Source: Lineus longissimus | Taxonomy: Eukaryota > Nemertea > Pilidiophora > Heteronemertea > Lineidae | DNA length: 64,000 bases | Reading direction: 5' to 3' | Assembly: GCF_910592395.1 (NCBI RefSeq) | Contig: NC_088311.1 | Location: 16,432,501-16,496,500 of the forward strand | Part shown: positions 53,346 to 63,452 of the stretch, in pieces | How the letters are laid out: each line of letters starts with the position of its first letter | Position numbering within the stretch: the first letter of the stretch is position 1 | Translations under genes and position numbers: made by a program | Notes under the pieces: generated by a model | Databases searched by the model: none | What the model was told of the DNA's origin: nothing | What the model saw: the letters and a program-made list of their open reading frames with translations, nothing else

Positions 53346-56300
53346 AACGGACGACGGACGCCACGGTATGGGATAAGCTCACCTCTGCTAAGAGGTGAGC
53401 TAAAAACTTCAAAGAAATCCGACCAGTAGTTCGCTCTCAAGAGCCCCATCAGATGCGGACAAAACATTTACGAATGGACCATAGTATGCCACAGTATTCA
53501 ACTGGCTCAATGTCTTATATGATGCCTCTTAGAGGCATATTTTACACTTACAAAAGTTGTAACTAGTGGCAGGTAATAAACACCCCATTTATAATCAATT
53601 ATCAACCCCCAAAATAGCCCCCAAGCCCCCCCCCCCCCCCGGACTGTGAGACCGTATGGCTGTGAACTCATTTTCAATCTCAGAATCATCACTTCTATAG
53701 GACATTTTATTGCTATAACCATAATCTAAGTTCCATCTATCTGTGCTATACCCTGCCATCCGGGGTCACGCAACCCATGCCTGCCTGCCTGCCTGCCCCA
53801 CCCTTTCAAAATTAAGAAAGTATTAGAAAACACTATCCAAATCAAACAATCAAATAACAACGTGAAGCCCTCAAACGTAGCTACAATATATAACAAGTTC
53901 TGCAGTCCTTAGGATGGTCCAGAATACTTACAACGTGTAAAGCTGTCCTATTATTTGTATCACCACAATTGACTTTGACACCAGCAGAAATGAGGCACCG
54001 TATTCTTGAGAGATTGTCTTCTAATACAGCACTGAAAAATGTACAATTATCATAGGATATATACAATTATAATCATAATCATACTGCTACAGTTACTCGA
54101 AATTAGTATACCACGGTATATAAATTCACTGACGCATTGAGTGCCCAGGGATTTTACTAAATTTCCCCCTTGGCGCCCTTATTTTACCACTTTTTACCAT
54201 TCTCTCAGGATTTTTACGAGGTCGTTACCCGAAGCATTTTGCATCAGATTCTCCGAGAACCGACTATTTTTTAGTTTCCATTCAAGAAGGGTAAACATTC
54301 ATCAAACGTCTTTATTTTTCCCAACCCCAGACCACACTACCATCTCCCCTTGTCACAAACCCCCATCCAGAGCAGAAGCAGGGAAATTTCCTTTGGTTCT
54401 GAACCAGCGCATTAGAAAAGGTTTGTGTAGTTTAGATTGTTTCTGACATTTGACACAGTTGATGAGATCCCGTTTGACGATGTCAATGGGTACCAAATGT
54501 TTGGCCATAAAAAAAGCAGATTTACATTACTGGAATACTGGGAACCCAGCAAGTTAAATATATCAAATGGGCCTAATTCATTTAATTCATGAACGTAACG
54601 CCACCTTTCATATAAAATGTCACATTATGTCTCAAAGAGAATATATACAGACCCCAGATTGTGAAGAATATATTAGTTTGGTGCAGTAGTTGCAGCCTCA
54701 AGGAACAAGAGCAACGCGGAGCGTGGCATATGCCCCCGCCCATGTGTTGGAACTTAAAATGGCTACCGTGGTAGGTAAGTGAAATGAATTATAACAAGAT
54801 GTTGTGACAGATAAAGCATTTACTATTTATCCTTTTTTTAGTTATAAAATTGTGTTAGGTCACATATATAAGGAAATTATGAGTGAATATAGGTTTTTCG
54901 TCTATTTCTATTGCGAAAGACGACCGCTTTACTTCAACCGCTGTATGAGATGATAATGCTGAAGTAAATCACTGTAGATGAATCAATTTGATAGATTTCA
55001 AGCAGTCATTTATAGTGTGGTAGTGATCGCTAGGAATCAACACGGCATACGCCTAATAGGGTCTCATTTATAGTATGTTACATAAACAACAAATGTGTTG
55101 CACCAGCACTAAAGGGATATGCCTATCAAAGGAACAAACATGCAATTTACTGCATAAAGTACAGTAAGCATTAATGCCACGTTTTTTTCGGAAAATGCCA
55201 GACCGAAAAGAAAAAAATAAGAGTGGGACAAAAACATTTTTTTATTTGTACTGAAGCCTCCGACGTGCCATTTAGGCCATGCAGAAGGGAAAAAAAGAGC
55301 AGTGTACAGTCTTTTTTGCCCAGAAACATGCTTTTTAAAGCACTAAAAAAAAATATCATGAGACTTATATAGAGCTAAATCAAACTGGTTTCAGTTGCTC
55401 AAAGCGCTTCACATTATTACCCCTAGCTATTAAATCAAACTGGTTTCAGTTGCTCAAAGCGCTTCACATTATTACCCCTAGCTATTGGCCTGTCCATTCA
55501 TGATTAAAGCTCTACTCTCTTGGAGTATCACAGGTCCAAACTGCAGCTATACAGCGCTCAGGACTAACATTCATAGTGTGCCAACTCTGCCGGCTAGGTA
55601 CCCATTTACTCCTGGGTGGAGAGAAGCAAGTAGGGTTAAGTGCCTTGCTCAAGGACACAAAGACGAAACAGCGGTGACCATTCCGAGAATCGAACCCACA
55701 ACCTCCTGATTATGAGCCCGGTGCTCTAACCACAACGTCACTGATCTTCCCACCAAACAACAATTTTATGATATGATACATGTAAATGTAAAGTATGACA
55801 TTCAATTAATTTTTTCTCTCGACATGTCGACCTTAGGTCCAAAATTTGAAAAAAAGTTACGGGAGGAATTTTTTTTAAATGTTTATTTCGCCCTCCATAC
55901 CGTACCTGATAACTTTGAGGGTGCCTGTAAACCAAAGATTATAATAACTGAGGCCTCGCTTCAATATCATGGCTAGTTTCACCAGTTTTGATTCCATTGA
56001 ATAATACTATTCGTCTCGGCTCAATGGCACAAAACAATTACTGGTACCATCTAAGTATAGCATCTTGGTTATAAAGTGGACTGAATTGCAGGGATAATCG
56101 TTGAGAGTAAATAGATACATTGTCACATGAAAATTGGTTGACATCCCATCATTGAATTTTCAAGATGGCCACCTGACGGCCATATTTTTATGAGATTCAG
56201 GGTTATTGTGTACATGTCACATGGAAATTGGTTGACATCTACTCAACAGGTCAGGAGTAATAGGACTTCGTTGAATTTTCAAGATGGCGGCGTGGTGGCG

Positions 56301-59300
56301 TTATTTGTTATCGGATTCGACTGAAAATTGTGGATATTGTTAGGAGCACATAGGATAGATACATATTCACCTGAACTGCAATCCAATCAGTAGTCTCAGA
56401 GTAATAGGACTTATTAGGAATCATTTTGGAAAGAAATTTGGTATGAATTGCCCCAGGGCCCAAGGATACATGTGAACCAAGTTTTAAGCCCAGATTTCAT
56501 GCTGTGACGAAACGTGCCGCGCTGAGATACGCCGATGGACGAGGACGACAGATGCCTAGTCATCGCATAGGCTCACGAGGTGAGCCAAAAATATGGCACT
56601 ATCAATCTCACTTTTAGGAGAGTTTTACCTCTGTGACCTTCAAAAGTAGGTAAAATCGAAAACCCGTATATTATGTCATGTAGTCTCATCAGAAGTACTG
56701 ACAGTAAAAATTTCAGGGTTCTAGCTATCAGCGTCCACGACATATTAGGGCCATTTAGACGGCAGACGAAGAAATCACCATCGGATCGGATCCAGATGCG
56801 ATCCGATTGAACCACATTCAGGTCTCGAAAATTGCGTGCATTTAGACGATCAGCGCAATCCGGGCTCATCTCGACGCATTTCTATAGCTTTGGAACTCTC
56901 CAATACCTGTTGGTTGTGGAGGTGTAAAAAAATTGGTTTGGTACTTGCACCGCATTTCTTCGCGGGAAATTTCGCGGGATCGAACACATCGCTATCCGTA
57001 AACTGATCCCCCTTAGCCATAGCTTGATTGAAAAAATCACAAATTAGTCCGTGAAAAAAACACTTCAACTCACAATTTCCCCCTCTCCGCGCCAAAAACA
57101 CAATTCTCGTGCAACGCAAAATGTTTCAAGTACCAACACACATGTTAGTGCGTATGCGCCCAGGTAGAAAGAATCCGGATAGGGTATCCATTTGGGTTTA
57201 GACGACGCTATTAATCCGGATGCATCCAGATTAAAACTACCTCGATCAATGGTTTTCTTTTAATCCGGATGGGACCACATTGATCCGGATCATTTTGCAT
57301 TTAGACGAGAAAAATTTAAACCGCATTCGGATTCAGATCGCATGTGGTTTTTTTCATGTCGTCTAAACGGCCCTATTGACAAAATAAAGTTTTCAAAGAT
57401 TGGCGCCTGGCGCCCAGAAAGTAGGTCAAATGGCGATGATTTTTTGTGTGTCAAGTCATGTTGTCATCAGACATCCACACACAAAGTTTCAACTTTGTTG
57501 ACTCAACAGTGAGCAAACCTACCACCAGTGTTGACGTACGATGGACAGACCGACGACGGACAAGACGCGACGACATAAGCTCCCCGAGGTAAGCCAAAAA
57601 TTAACCCTTTTTTGGACATCCTTAGTTTTTCAAGAGCATCCGTATTTTTTGTATTTTCGAAATTTCGGCAAATTACCGTAGTAACTTATGGCCTATCCGT
57701 AGGGGTTGGCAGCTCTGAACAATGTTCCCGCATTATGGAGATTGTGTTGCCTCACAAACCAGAATAAACCAAAAACACTAACTTACTCAATTAATTCTGT
57801 TGCTTTTTTCACACTTGATGACGTGATATGAGCACCACATTGCAATAGTAACCTCACCACATCTTCATGACCGAACTTGATAGCATTCAGCAATGGCGTG
57901 TCATGCCATCGATCTTTAGCATGGACACTGGCACCATTATGAAGGAGATATTGAACAACATGGAAATGGCCTTCACATGCTGCGATATGTAATGGTGTGC
58001 GGTTATCGTAGTCGGTGAAATAGAAATGACCACCCTGCAAAAGAAAGATAACTTTAGCAACTCTTGATTTAGCAACTTCCTTGGCTGGTAGCAAATCAGG
58101 CAATTGAGTTGTCACTGTCATATGTTTATGGCATGAAATCATGATGACACTCACATAGAAATAATCAATGATAAATAATTCTTAATCATACTCTTCCATT
58201 TTTTTGCAGAAATATGTTCTGATTGGCAGACTTGTACATGTATATACATGTAAACCGTACAAGGCTTTTGAAATTGTTCCTTATTGCATCTCGGGGGAAA
58301 TAATACACCTCTATTTACACTTTCAGCGCCATTGGATGGAGATCTACATCACTTTTTTGGCCCATCCCCGCCAGCTGATCATTTCTTTTCTCAAGGCTTC
58401 AACGTCAAGACAACACAAACACCATCTTAAGGGTGATGAAAGAACGGACTCATTTCATGCATAAGAATCAGGCAAAGTTATGAGGGGGTTGGGAGTGCAG
58501 AGAAAAGGGTCATTTGGTGTCTTTTTGTCACTTTTCAACCAGAAACATTAGAAACAGCTTGGAGGCATAGTAATGTTTTCTAAATTGACTCCACATACTC
58601 TAATCTTGGGGAAGCTATTGCAATCTATCTCTGATAGATGTTATTTCTGGGGATCTGAAAAGGGGTGTTTGGGGGTGAAACTTTGGCACTGAAAATGTTG
58701 AGTGACTACACTCGAGAAAGTCATGAGGGTTGGGGAATGCAGAAAAGAGGGTCATTTGGTGTCTTTTTGTCACTTTTCAAGCAGAAAAATTTGAAACAGC
58801 TAGGAAGCATAGTATAGTAATCTTTTCTAAGTTAATTCCGCATGCTCTAATCTCAGGGAAGCTATTGCAATCTATCTCCGATAGATTTTTTCCTGGTGGT
58901 CTGAAAAGGGGTGTTCTGGGGTGAAACTTTGGCATTGAAAATGTTGAATGATTGCACAATCTAAAGACAGCCCCCTGGAATTCTCACTCCTTCATGCCAC
59001 AGGAAAGGTTAGCCCATCAAATCACCCGTCGGTAGCTACAGTTCAGTGTGAAATTCATAATGGCTGCCTGGCAGTCTTACCGGTGATCGGATCAGGACCA
59101 AAATCTATAAGGTACCCCTCCCAACCAACCCCACTATGCCACAGCGAAGCCAAATTCTTAAAGTCCTTTAAGATGGCCAACCTTAGATCTAAGTCTTTCA
59201 AGCGTGGCGACATCTCCAGACTTGGTCGCAGCACACATAAGTGATGGATAGAGGGCATTCCTCAACATCTGCACCTCTTCCGCTGAGCTCATACTCATTG

Positions 59301-61713
59301 CCTCGGCTACTTTATCGATGAGGGTAAAATCACTGATAGATGTATTCCTCGTCATTGCTACTGCCATCTCTCCTCGGAGGTTTTGCTTCATCATCTGAAG
59401 AACAAGAAAATTTACAACGATGCATATTGATGTATATTTTTAGTCACTTCACTAACTGATATTGAGGGCATAAATCTTGTGACCCTTCCCCTACTGCAGG
59501 GCAATGTTGTTATTTATCAGAATCAATTGAACCTTTATGCATAAAATTGTAGCAAAAACCCCTGGCTACTCTATCATGTCACTATTTTTACAAAAGAAAA
59601 AAAATCTTGAGCTCCCACCCCAAACAAAATAACTTTTTTGAATTTTGAAATAAAAAAGCTTTGTCGTATAGGGCTCAATCACACTCTCCTCGCTGTTCAA
59701 GCGATGTAGCCCCACCAACTGAATTCATATATATTTGACTGATTCTCACCTAATTATTATGTCTGGAGAATGTTGAGGTATTATTTGCTGGTAATTCACC
59801 AGAAAGCCCTCCGGGGGGGTCGGAGTGGCGCAGTGCTAGCATCAACGACCTCTTTGGTCCCAGGTTCGATTCCGTCAGTCCCAGTACACTCATGTGATAT
59901 TGAGCGATTCTCTTCGACAGGATAGGTTTCCTAAGGGGTCTCCGGTTTCCTCCTACTTACATTACAATCTCCAATATTGTTTGAAGAGCTTCTTATGTCC
60001 TTGTTGATGCACAGCTCTCAACTCAATATTTTAAGGCCCACCGATCTTATCTTGTTTGTAGCATCCTGTCGTCTGCACATCAAGGATGATTTTCCAAATA
60101 ACGATTTATCTTTATATAAGTTCTTGACACTTTCAGCGCCATCAGTCGTAGATCTTCATGTGTAAGTCACTTTATTGGCCCCAAAATATCCCCCTCCAGC
60201 CCCTTATTAGTTCTCTTAAAACATAAAAGCAACTCAAACGCCATCTTCAGGGTGATGAAGGAACTGAGTCCGTTAATGCCTAGAAGCGAGTTGTGAAGCG
60301 ATTCTGACTTTGGGAGTTTTTTGAGGGGGTTGTTTTAAAAATAAAATACAGCTGTGTGGAATAGTAATCTTTCATCAGTTGATTCGGCAATCTCTGGTCT
60401 TGGGAAAGCTATTGCAAAAAAACTTACTAAGCTATCTCTGATAGACTTTTTTCTCTGGGGGTCAGAGAAGGGAGTGTCGGGGGGTGAAACTTGGGTGCTG
60501 AAAGTGTTTATGACACCACATGTTCAGCTTTGCAAATAGGAAACTGACTGTCCAACAGAAGTCAAAGGACTTACCTTCTTCTTTGCCTCTAAAGACACAT
60601 CCTTGCCAAGCACATATGAGAGTTTGGTGAGAGCGGCCTCAGGGGTCATGTCAGATCCAGGAATGATTCCAGCATCCAGCAATGCCTGAAAAGTATAATA
60701 TATGAAATGAAAGATATTCCACCAAAATATGCAGAACATTATAAGACATAGGAATGAGTTATGCAGCAATCAATATAGATTAACGTCTTGGTTGCATCCT
60801 TCGCCAACGTCACGACATCGTGGTAACACACCATTGGCGACGTCGTGTAACAAGAAAATGTCAACGATATAAAGACTTTCTGTCATTTTTTTTAATCCAC
60901 TCGCTTGTGCTTGGTTCACGATAGCATTTCGTAAAGGTGGCGAAGGAACAGACCCCCCTTAGATTGCTACTGACGCCATGCAGTATGTTGATGCACATTT
61001 TCTATGACCATCTTCAATATTTGAATGTCACAATGTGTTTTGTGATTTTTGTGTTTTGTTTTACAGCTTGGATGTACTTTTACTTTATCTTTGAAGGGCG
61101 ATTTAACTGGAGCCAAGAGAGTACATTTTTAAAACTCCAACTTGCAGTTTGATAATGCTACTAATATTGGCTAATTGGTTTTTAGCAAGATCAGATAATA
61201 CACCTACTTAAAAATATTGTGTTTCGTATAATTTGGCAAAGGAACAGACCCTCTCTCAGAAACGTACCGCAAAACCGATTATAACAGCCTAGGAAGCACT
61301 GGTATTTTAAAACAATGATAACTGCGTCCCGGTTACATCACCAGAGAATCAGACTTTGACGTCAATTTGGGATAGTATGATCGGCAGAGATCATTTCAGG
61401 GCAGAATACTTTTCGAGTATTTTCGGATACTTTCTGGAGGTTACTCTAACAATACTTAACATTATGACTATTTTTATCATTTGCTCTCTTGATTCCTATG
61501 ACATAAAGCTATTGCTTCCCCCATTACCTTTCCAGTTGCATAAGCTGCATTCACAACCCCTCGAGCACACTGAGTACAATTAATGATGATGACACCCCTC
61601 TCGGATGCTTCCCGACACACAGCGAGCAGATCCTTCCGGGCATCTGGTCCATTACCAGCACCATACGTCTGCAGAACCACACCCTGCACTGGAGGCTGAA
61701 GGAACGCCTGCAC
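51845..61713 (-). CDS. ASPG: ASPG-type asparaginase/60-kDa lysophospholipase, C-terminal six exons
   Basis: Exons (transcript order): 61713-61528, 60685-60575, 59394-59182, 58034-57787, 54031-53932, 52045-51845. All junctions are GT-AG and the phases agree (0,0,0,2,0), giving 352 residues to the stop. Exons 1-3 are the C-terminal part of a bacterial-type I asparaginase domain: VVLQTYGAGNGP, INCTQCARG, YATGK, GSDMTPEAALTKLSYVLG, NLRGEM. From ALYPSLMCAATKSGD onward there are ankyrin repeats (TPLHIAACEGHFHVVQYLL, TALHV/TAAKGNLHMTKYLL). The family hydrolyses asparagine and, in mammals, also acts on lysophospholipids; it is cytosolic. The N-terminal catalytic Thr motifs (GGTIG, DGTDT) are not in the window and should lie to the right, about 220 residues. 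The order matches vertebrate ASPG. Confidence 0.93.
52396..53402 (-). mobile_element. AGGTGAGC-family element, copy c (ASPG intron)
   Basis: Nearly the reverse complement of 7071-8090, including the (GAC)n tract (53285-53360) and the terminal agctcacctctgctaagagg hairpin. The far end is truncated: the ggccattgtgctcacc terminus is absent at the left. It lies between ASPG exons E and F. Confidence 0.85.
53403..53931. other. ASPG intron sequence
   Basis: No exon seen. A C-run lies at 53626-53640 and a (TGCC)5-type run near 53776-53796. Confidence 0.5.
53932..54031 (-). CDS. ASPG: ASPG exon E (ankyrin)
   Basis: 100 bp, tttcag acceptor and GTT/gtaagt donor. After completing the split codon to Asp it reads AVLEDNLSRIRCLISAGVKV and NRTALHV. 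Confidence 0.93.
54032..55375. other. ASPG intron sequence
   Basis: No exon or element could be recognised. Confidence 0.45.
55376..55745 (-). mobile_element. tRNA-headed SINE with a 55-bp tail duplication
   Basis: On the minus strand the head reads gtggttagagcaccgggctc (A box), then ggttcgattc (B box, 55696-55687) with a CAT-like anticodon position, then the conserved body ccttgagcaaggcacttaac, ctctccacccaggagtaaat and gggtacc. The tail caaagcgctttgagc type ends in gctctatataagt. The tail segment is duplicated exactly with a 55-bp period (55376-55430, 55431-55485). It lies in an ASPG intron, on the same strand as the gene. Confidence 0.85.
56080..56587 (-). mobile_element. AGGTGAGC-family element, diverged copy d
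   Basis: Contains caagatggccacctgacggcc, gaaacgtgccgcgctgagat, a degenerate gacgag tract and the end ctcacgaggtgagccaaaa. Strongly diverged or a related subfamily. Confidence 0.55.
56608..57600 (-). mobile_element. Related element (copy e) interrupted by TA element copy 2
   Basis: The flanks carry tacctctgtgaccttcaaaa and, after the insertion, a gacggacaagacgcgacgac tract ending agctccccgaggtaagccaa, the same grammar as the AGGTGAGC family. Positions 56748-57374 are the inserted TA element. Confidence 0.5.
56748..57374 (-). mobile_element. TA-flanked inverted-repeat element, copy 2
   Basis: Ends AGGGCCATTTAGACG and CGTCTAAACGGCCCT, flanked by ATT on both sides (56745-56747, 57375-57377), which can also be read as TA plus one base. 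On the minus strand a short ORF starts MAKGDQFTDSDVFDPAKFPA, resembling the MVKDKFTDRVVFD start in copy 1. Confidence 0.8.
57787..58034 (-). CDS. ASPG: ASPG exon D (ankyrin repeats)
   Basis: 248 bp, ttgcag acceptor and GA/gtaagt donor (phase 2). Encodes most of two ankyrin repeats: NRTPLHIAACEGHFHVVQYL and DTPLLNAIKFGHEDVVRLLL. Confidence 0.94.
58260..58960. repeat. Intronic repeat with a 243-bp tandem duplication
   Basis: tgaggg at 58481 and 58724 begin two copies of about 243 bp (gggtcatttggtgtcttttt, tctgaaaaggggtgtt, gtgaaactttggca). A third, more diverged copy with the same upstream block (actttcagcgccat) lies at 60112-60525, so this is a dispersed element between ASPG exons. Confidence 0.75.
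59182..59394 (-). CDS. ASPG: ASPG exon C (domain junction)
   Basis: 71 codons, cttcag acceptor. The donor is AAG/gttggc, weaker than the other donors but it gives the right phase and a continuous ankyrin repeat (LERLRSK joined to GGHFYFTD). An alternative donor ATCACCG/gtaaga near 59085 has a better sequence but would put the reading through a stop. Confidence 0.85.
59815..59995 (+). mobile_element. tRNA-headed SINE, plus strand
   Basis: ggagtggcgcagtgctagca (A box) and ggttcgattcc (B box, about 59870) are followed by gtctccggtttcctcctact, a phrase common in SINE bodies of marine invertebrates. No cloverleaf with an intact acceptor stem can be drawn, so it is not a tRNA gene. It sits antisense in an ASPG intron. 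Confidence 0.7.
60112..60525. repeat. Third copy of the intronic repeat
   Basis: Shares actttcagcgccat, caccatcttaagggtgatgaa-like (here gccatcttcagggtgatgaa), gggaaagctattgcaa and ggggtgaaactt with 58310-58960, diverged by roughly 25%. Confidence 0.7.
60575..60685 (-). CDS. ASPG: ASPG exon B
   Basis: 37 codons, tttcag acceptor and AAG/gtaagt donor. Encodes ALLDAGIIPGSDMTPEAALT, KLSYVLGKDVSLEAKKK, the conserved GxDMTxEAALxKLSYVLG region of the family. Confidence 0.94.
60690..61527. other. ASPG intron A/B
   Basis: No exon seen. Two related phrases, ttcgtaaaggtggcgaaggaacagacc near 60928 and aatttggcaaaggaacagacc near 61219, hint at a diverged duplication of about 290 bp. Confidence 0.45.
61528..61713 (-). 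CDS. ASPG: ASPG exon A (asparaginase domain)
   Basis: 62 codons, phase 0 at both ends, atttcag acceptor and AAG/gtaatg donor. Encodes VQAFLQPPVQGVVLQTYGAG and ends YATGK. This part forms the C-terminal asparaginase fold. The exon before it was not found between 61714 and 64000. Confidence 0.93.
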
Positions 61714-62544
61714 CTGAAATCACATTCAAAAGTACAAGTGCATTATAATTTGTAGCTTTCTTCTTCTTCTTCTTCAATCAGCTCAGATGATGTTGGTAAC
61801 GATGTCGAAGCCAGGTCCAACATGGTGGTCCATTAATTTCAGTTTCATGATATTCCCCTTAAAATTGCCAAACTGAGACTGGTAAGATAGGTTTTCCAGC
61901 GTTATTGCTAAGTTTTTGGTACTTTTCCTTGTTTTAAAAATAGGATAACATTATAAAAGTATTACGGTACTAAATTGTGGAGGTTTTAAGCCTTCTTCGT
62001 CATTTTTTTTCCTTCGCAATATTTCTATCTTAATTGCGTCGTTCAGAGAATTTTTTCCAATTTGACAAGTAATTCACATACACTGATATACTTTGGGTAT
62101 AAACACCATGTGCACACATTAACATTTGGGAATAAAATTACATGGCAAGATGCACAGAAACTTCCACCAGGCAGCGTCTCCCTTTCACTCAATTGGACAG
62201 TGCATGTCTTAAGCACTTCCAATTTCATTTCCGCATGACAAACAATGGCAATGACAAATCAAATCATTATCCTTGGTATGGTCTTATACGGTAGGAAAAT
62301 AGTAACCCGTCAGATCAAGTTCAAAAATAGCATCACAAAGCGAGCATAACTCCTCAGTCCACACATGCTGAAGGTGACATGATAGTAAAGTTGGCATAGT
62401 GGACTACGCGCATCATTCATGAGATGAAGATGCAAGTAGTTTTTGAGAAAAAGGGACCTTTTGGCTGATGAGCAAAAGTGCAAGAGTACACAATGGCACC
62501 ATAAGACCATCATACAACTCAATGATAAAAATTCCAGCATCAAT
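61714..62544. other. Intron upstream of ASPG exon A
   Basis: I looked for the preceding asparaginase exon on the minus strand and found none. Confidence 0.5.
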
Positions 62545-62835
62545 ATGTGATGTTGTATCCTTGCTAGGAGAACCTACCATAAAATTTTTATCAAAAACGA
62601 GTCACTTATAAGAGAGATATCACACTTTTTAGGTTTGCACTTTTGGTCCCCTAATGGCCAAGTCAAGAATCAGATCGGATTGAAATTTAGTGTCAAGAGG
62701 ACACCTGACCTAGGGGGGTCCTGTGTACAAAGTTTCAAATTCATAGTTTAATCGGTTAAGAAATGTGCCACAGTGTTTGAAATAGGGTACAGACTACGGA
62801 CCACAATGACAACTGATGACCGACACCTTGGTGTT
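62545..62835 (-). mobile_element. AGGTGAGC-family element fragment, copy f
   Basis: Contains tgatgttgtatccttgctag, aaaacgagtcacttataaga, aatcagatcggattgaaatt and aagaaatgtgccacagt. It is a single body unit without termini. Confidence 0.7.
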
Positions 62836-62847
62836 GTGTAGACGGTT

Positions 62848-63030
62848 CATCCCCATTTCGCCTACACCCATTTCGCCTACAAAATTTACCCGTTTCGCCT
62901 ACTCACCATTTCGCCTACTCACCATTTCGCCTACTCACCATTTCGCCTACACCCATTTCGCCTACTCACCATTTCGCCTACACCCATTTCGCCTATTCAC
63001 CATTTCGCCTATTACCCATTTTGCCTACAT
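62848..63030. repeat. Minisatellite, 15-16-bp unit
   Basis: About 11 units of catttcgcctactcac with variants (catttcgcctacaccc, gtttcgcctactcac). The unit contains ttcgcct throughout. Confidence 0.9.
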
Positions 63031-63452
63031 CATTTCAAATGTTTTATGATAGTGACTTCAAATTCAAGAGATGTTTCAGCCTTCTAGTCTAATTTGAAAT
63101 GTCTATTGGTGCCAGAATTTTGTAACGCTTTTAGAAATATGCAGTTTATCCAACTAAATACCAACTAAATACTATCAGACGAACTGAGTAGGGTCATGAG
63201 TAGGGTCATGAGTAGGGTCATGATTTGGCTGAAAACAGTGGAAATATCATGGTCTCTCAAATTTGTCCAATTTGAAGAAAAAAAATTTGTGGACAACCAC
63301 CAGTTTTAATAAAATTTCACCATTTACTCGCCTGACTATCTGGAATGTCATATCCAAATTTCAGATTCACAACCCGAAGCATATTTTGATGCAAGGCGAC
63401 TTAAAAAATTAATGGTGGTCTTGTCTCAAGAGGCCCGGTTGGAATGATAAAA
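63031..63452. other. No gene seen
   Basis: AT-rich, with a threefold 12-bp repeat agtagggtcatg near 63188-63221. Confidence 0.5.

Noticed and set aside
53881-54066. A separate ankyrin gene at 51.8-58 kb
   Set aside because: Splice phases join these ankyrin exons directly to the asparaginase exons, matching the known ASPG domain order.
55675-55745. tRNA gene on the minus strand
   Set aside because: A and B boxes are present, but the acceptor stem does not pair and a SINE body follows directly.
59815-59890. tRNA gene on the plus strand
   Set aside because: Same reasoning: tRNA-like promoter boxes at the head of a SINE, no intact cloverleaf.
62043-62543. Minus-strand ORFs as the missing upstream ASPG exon
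   Set aside because: Neither shows asparaginase motifs nor suitable acceptor and donor sites in phase.
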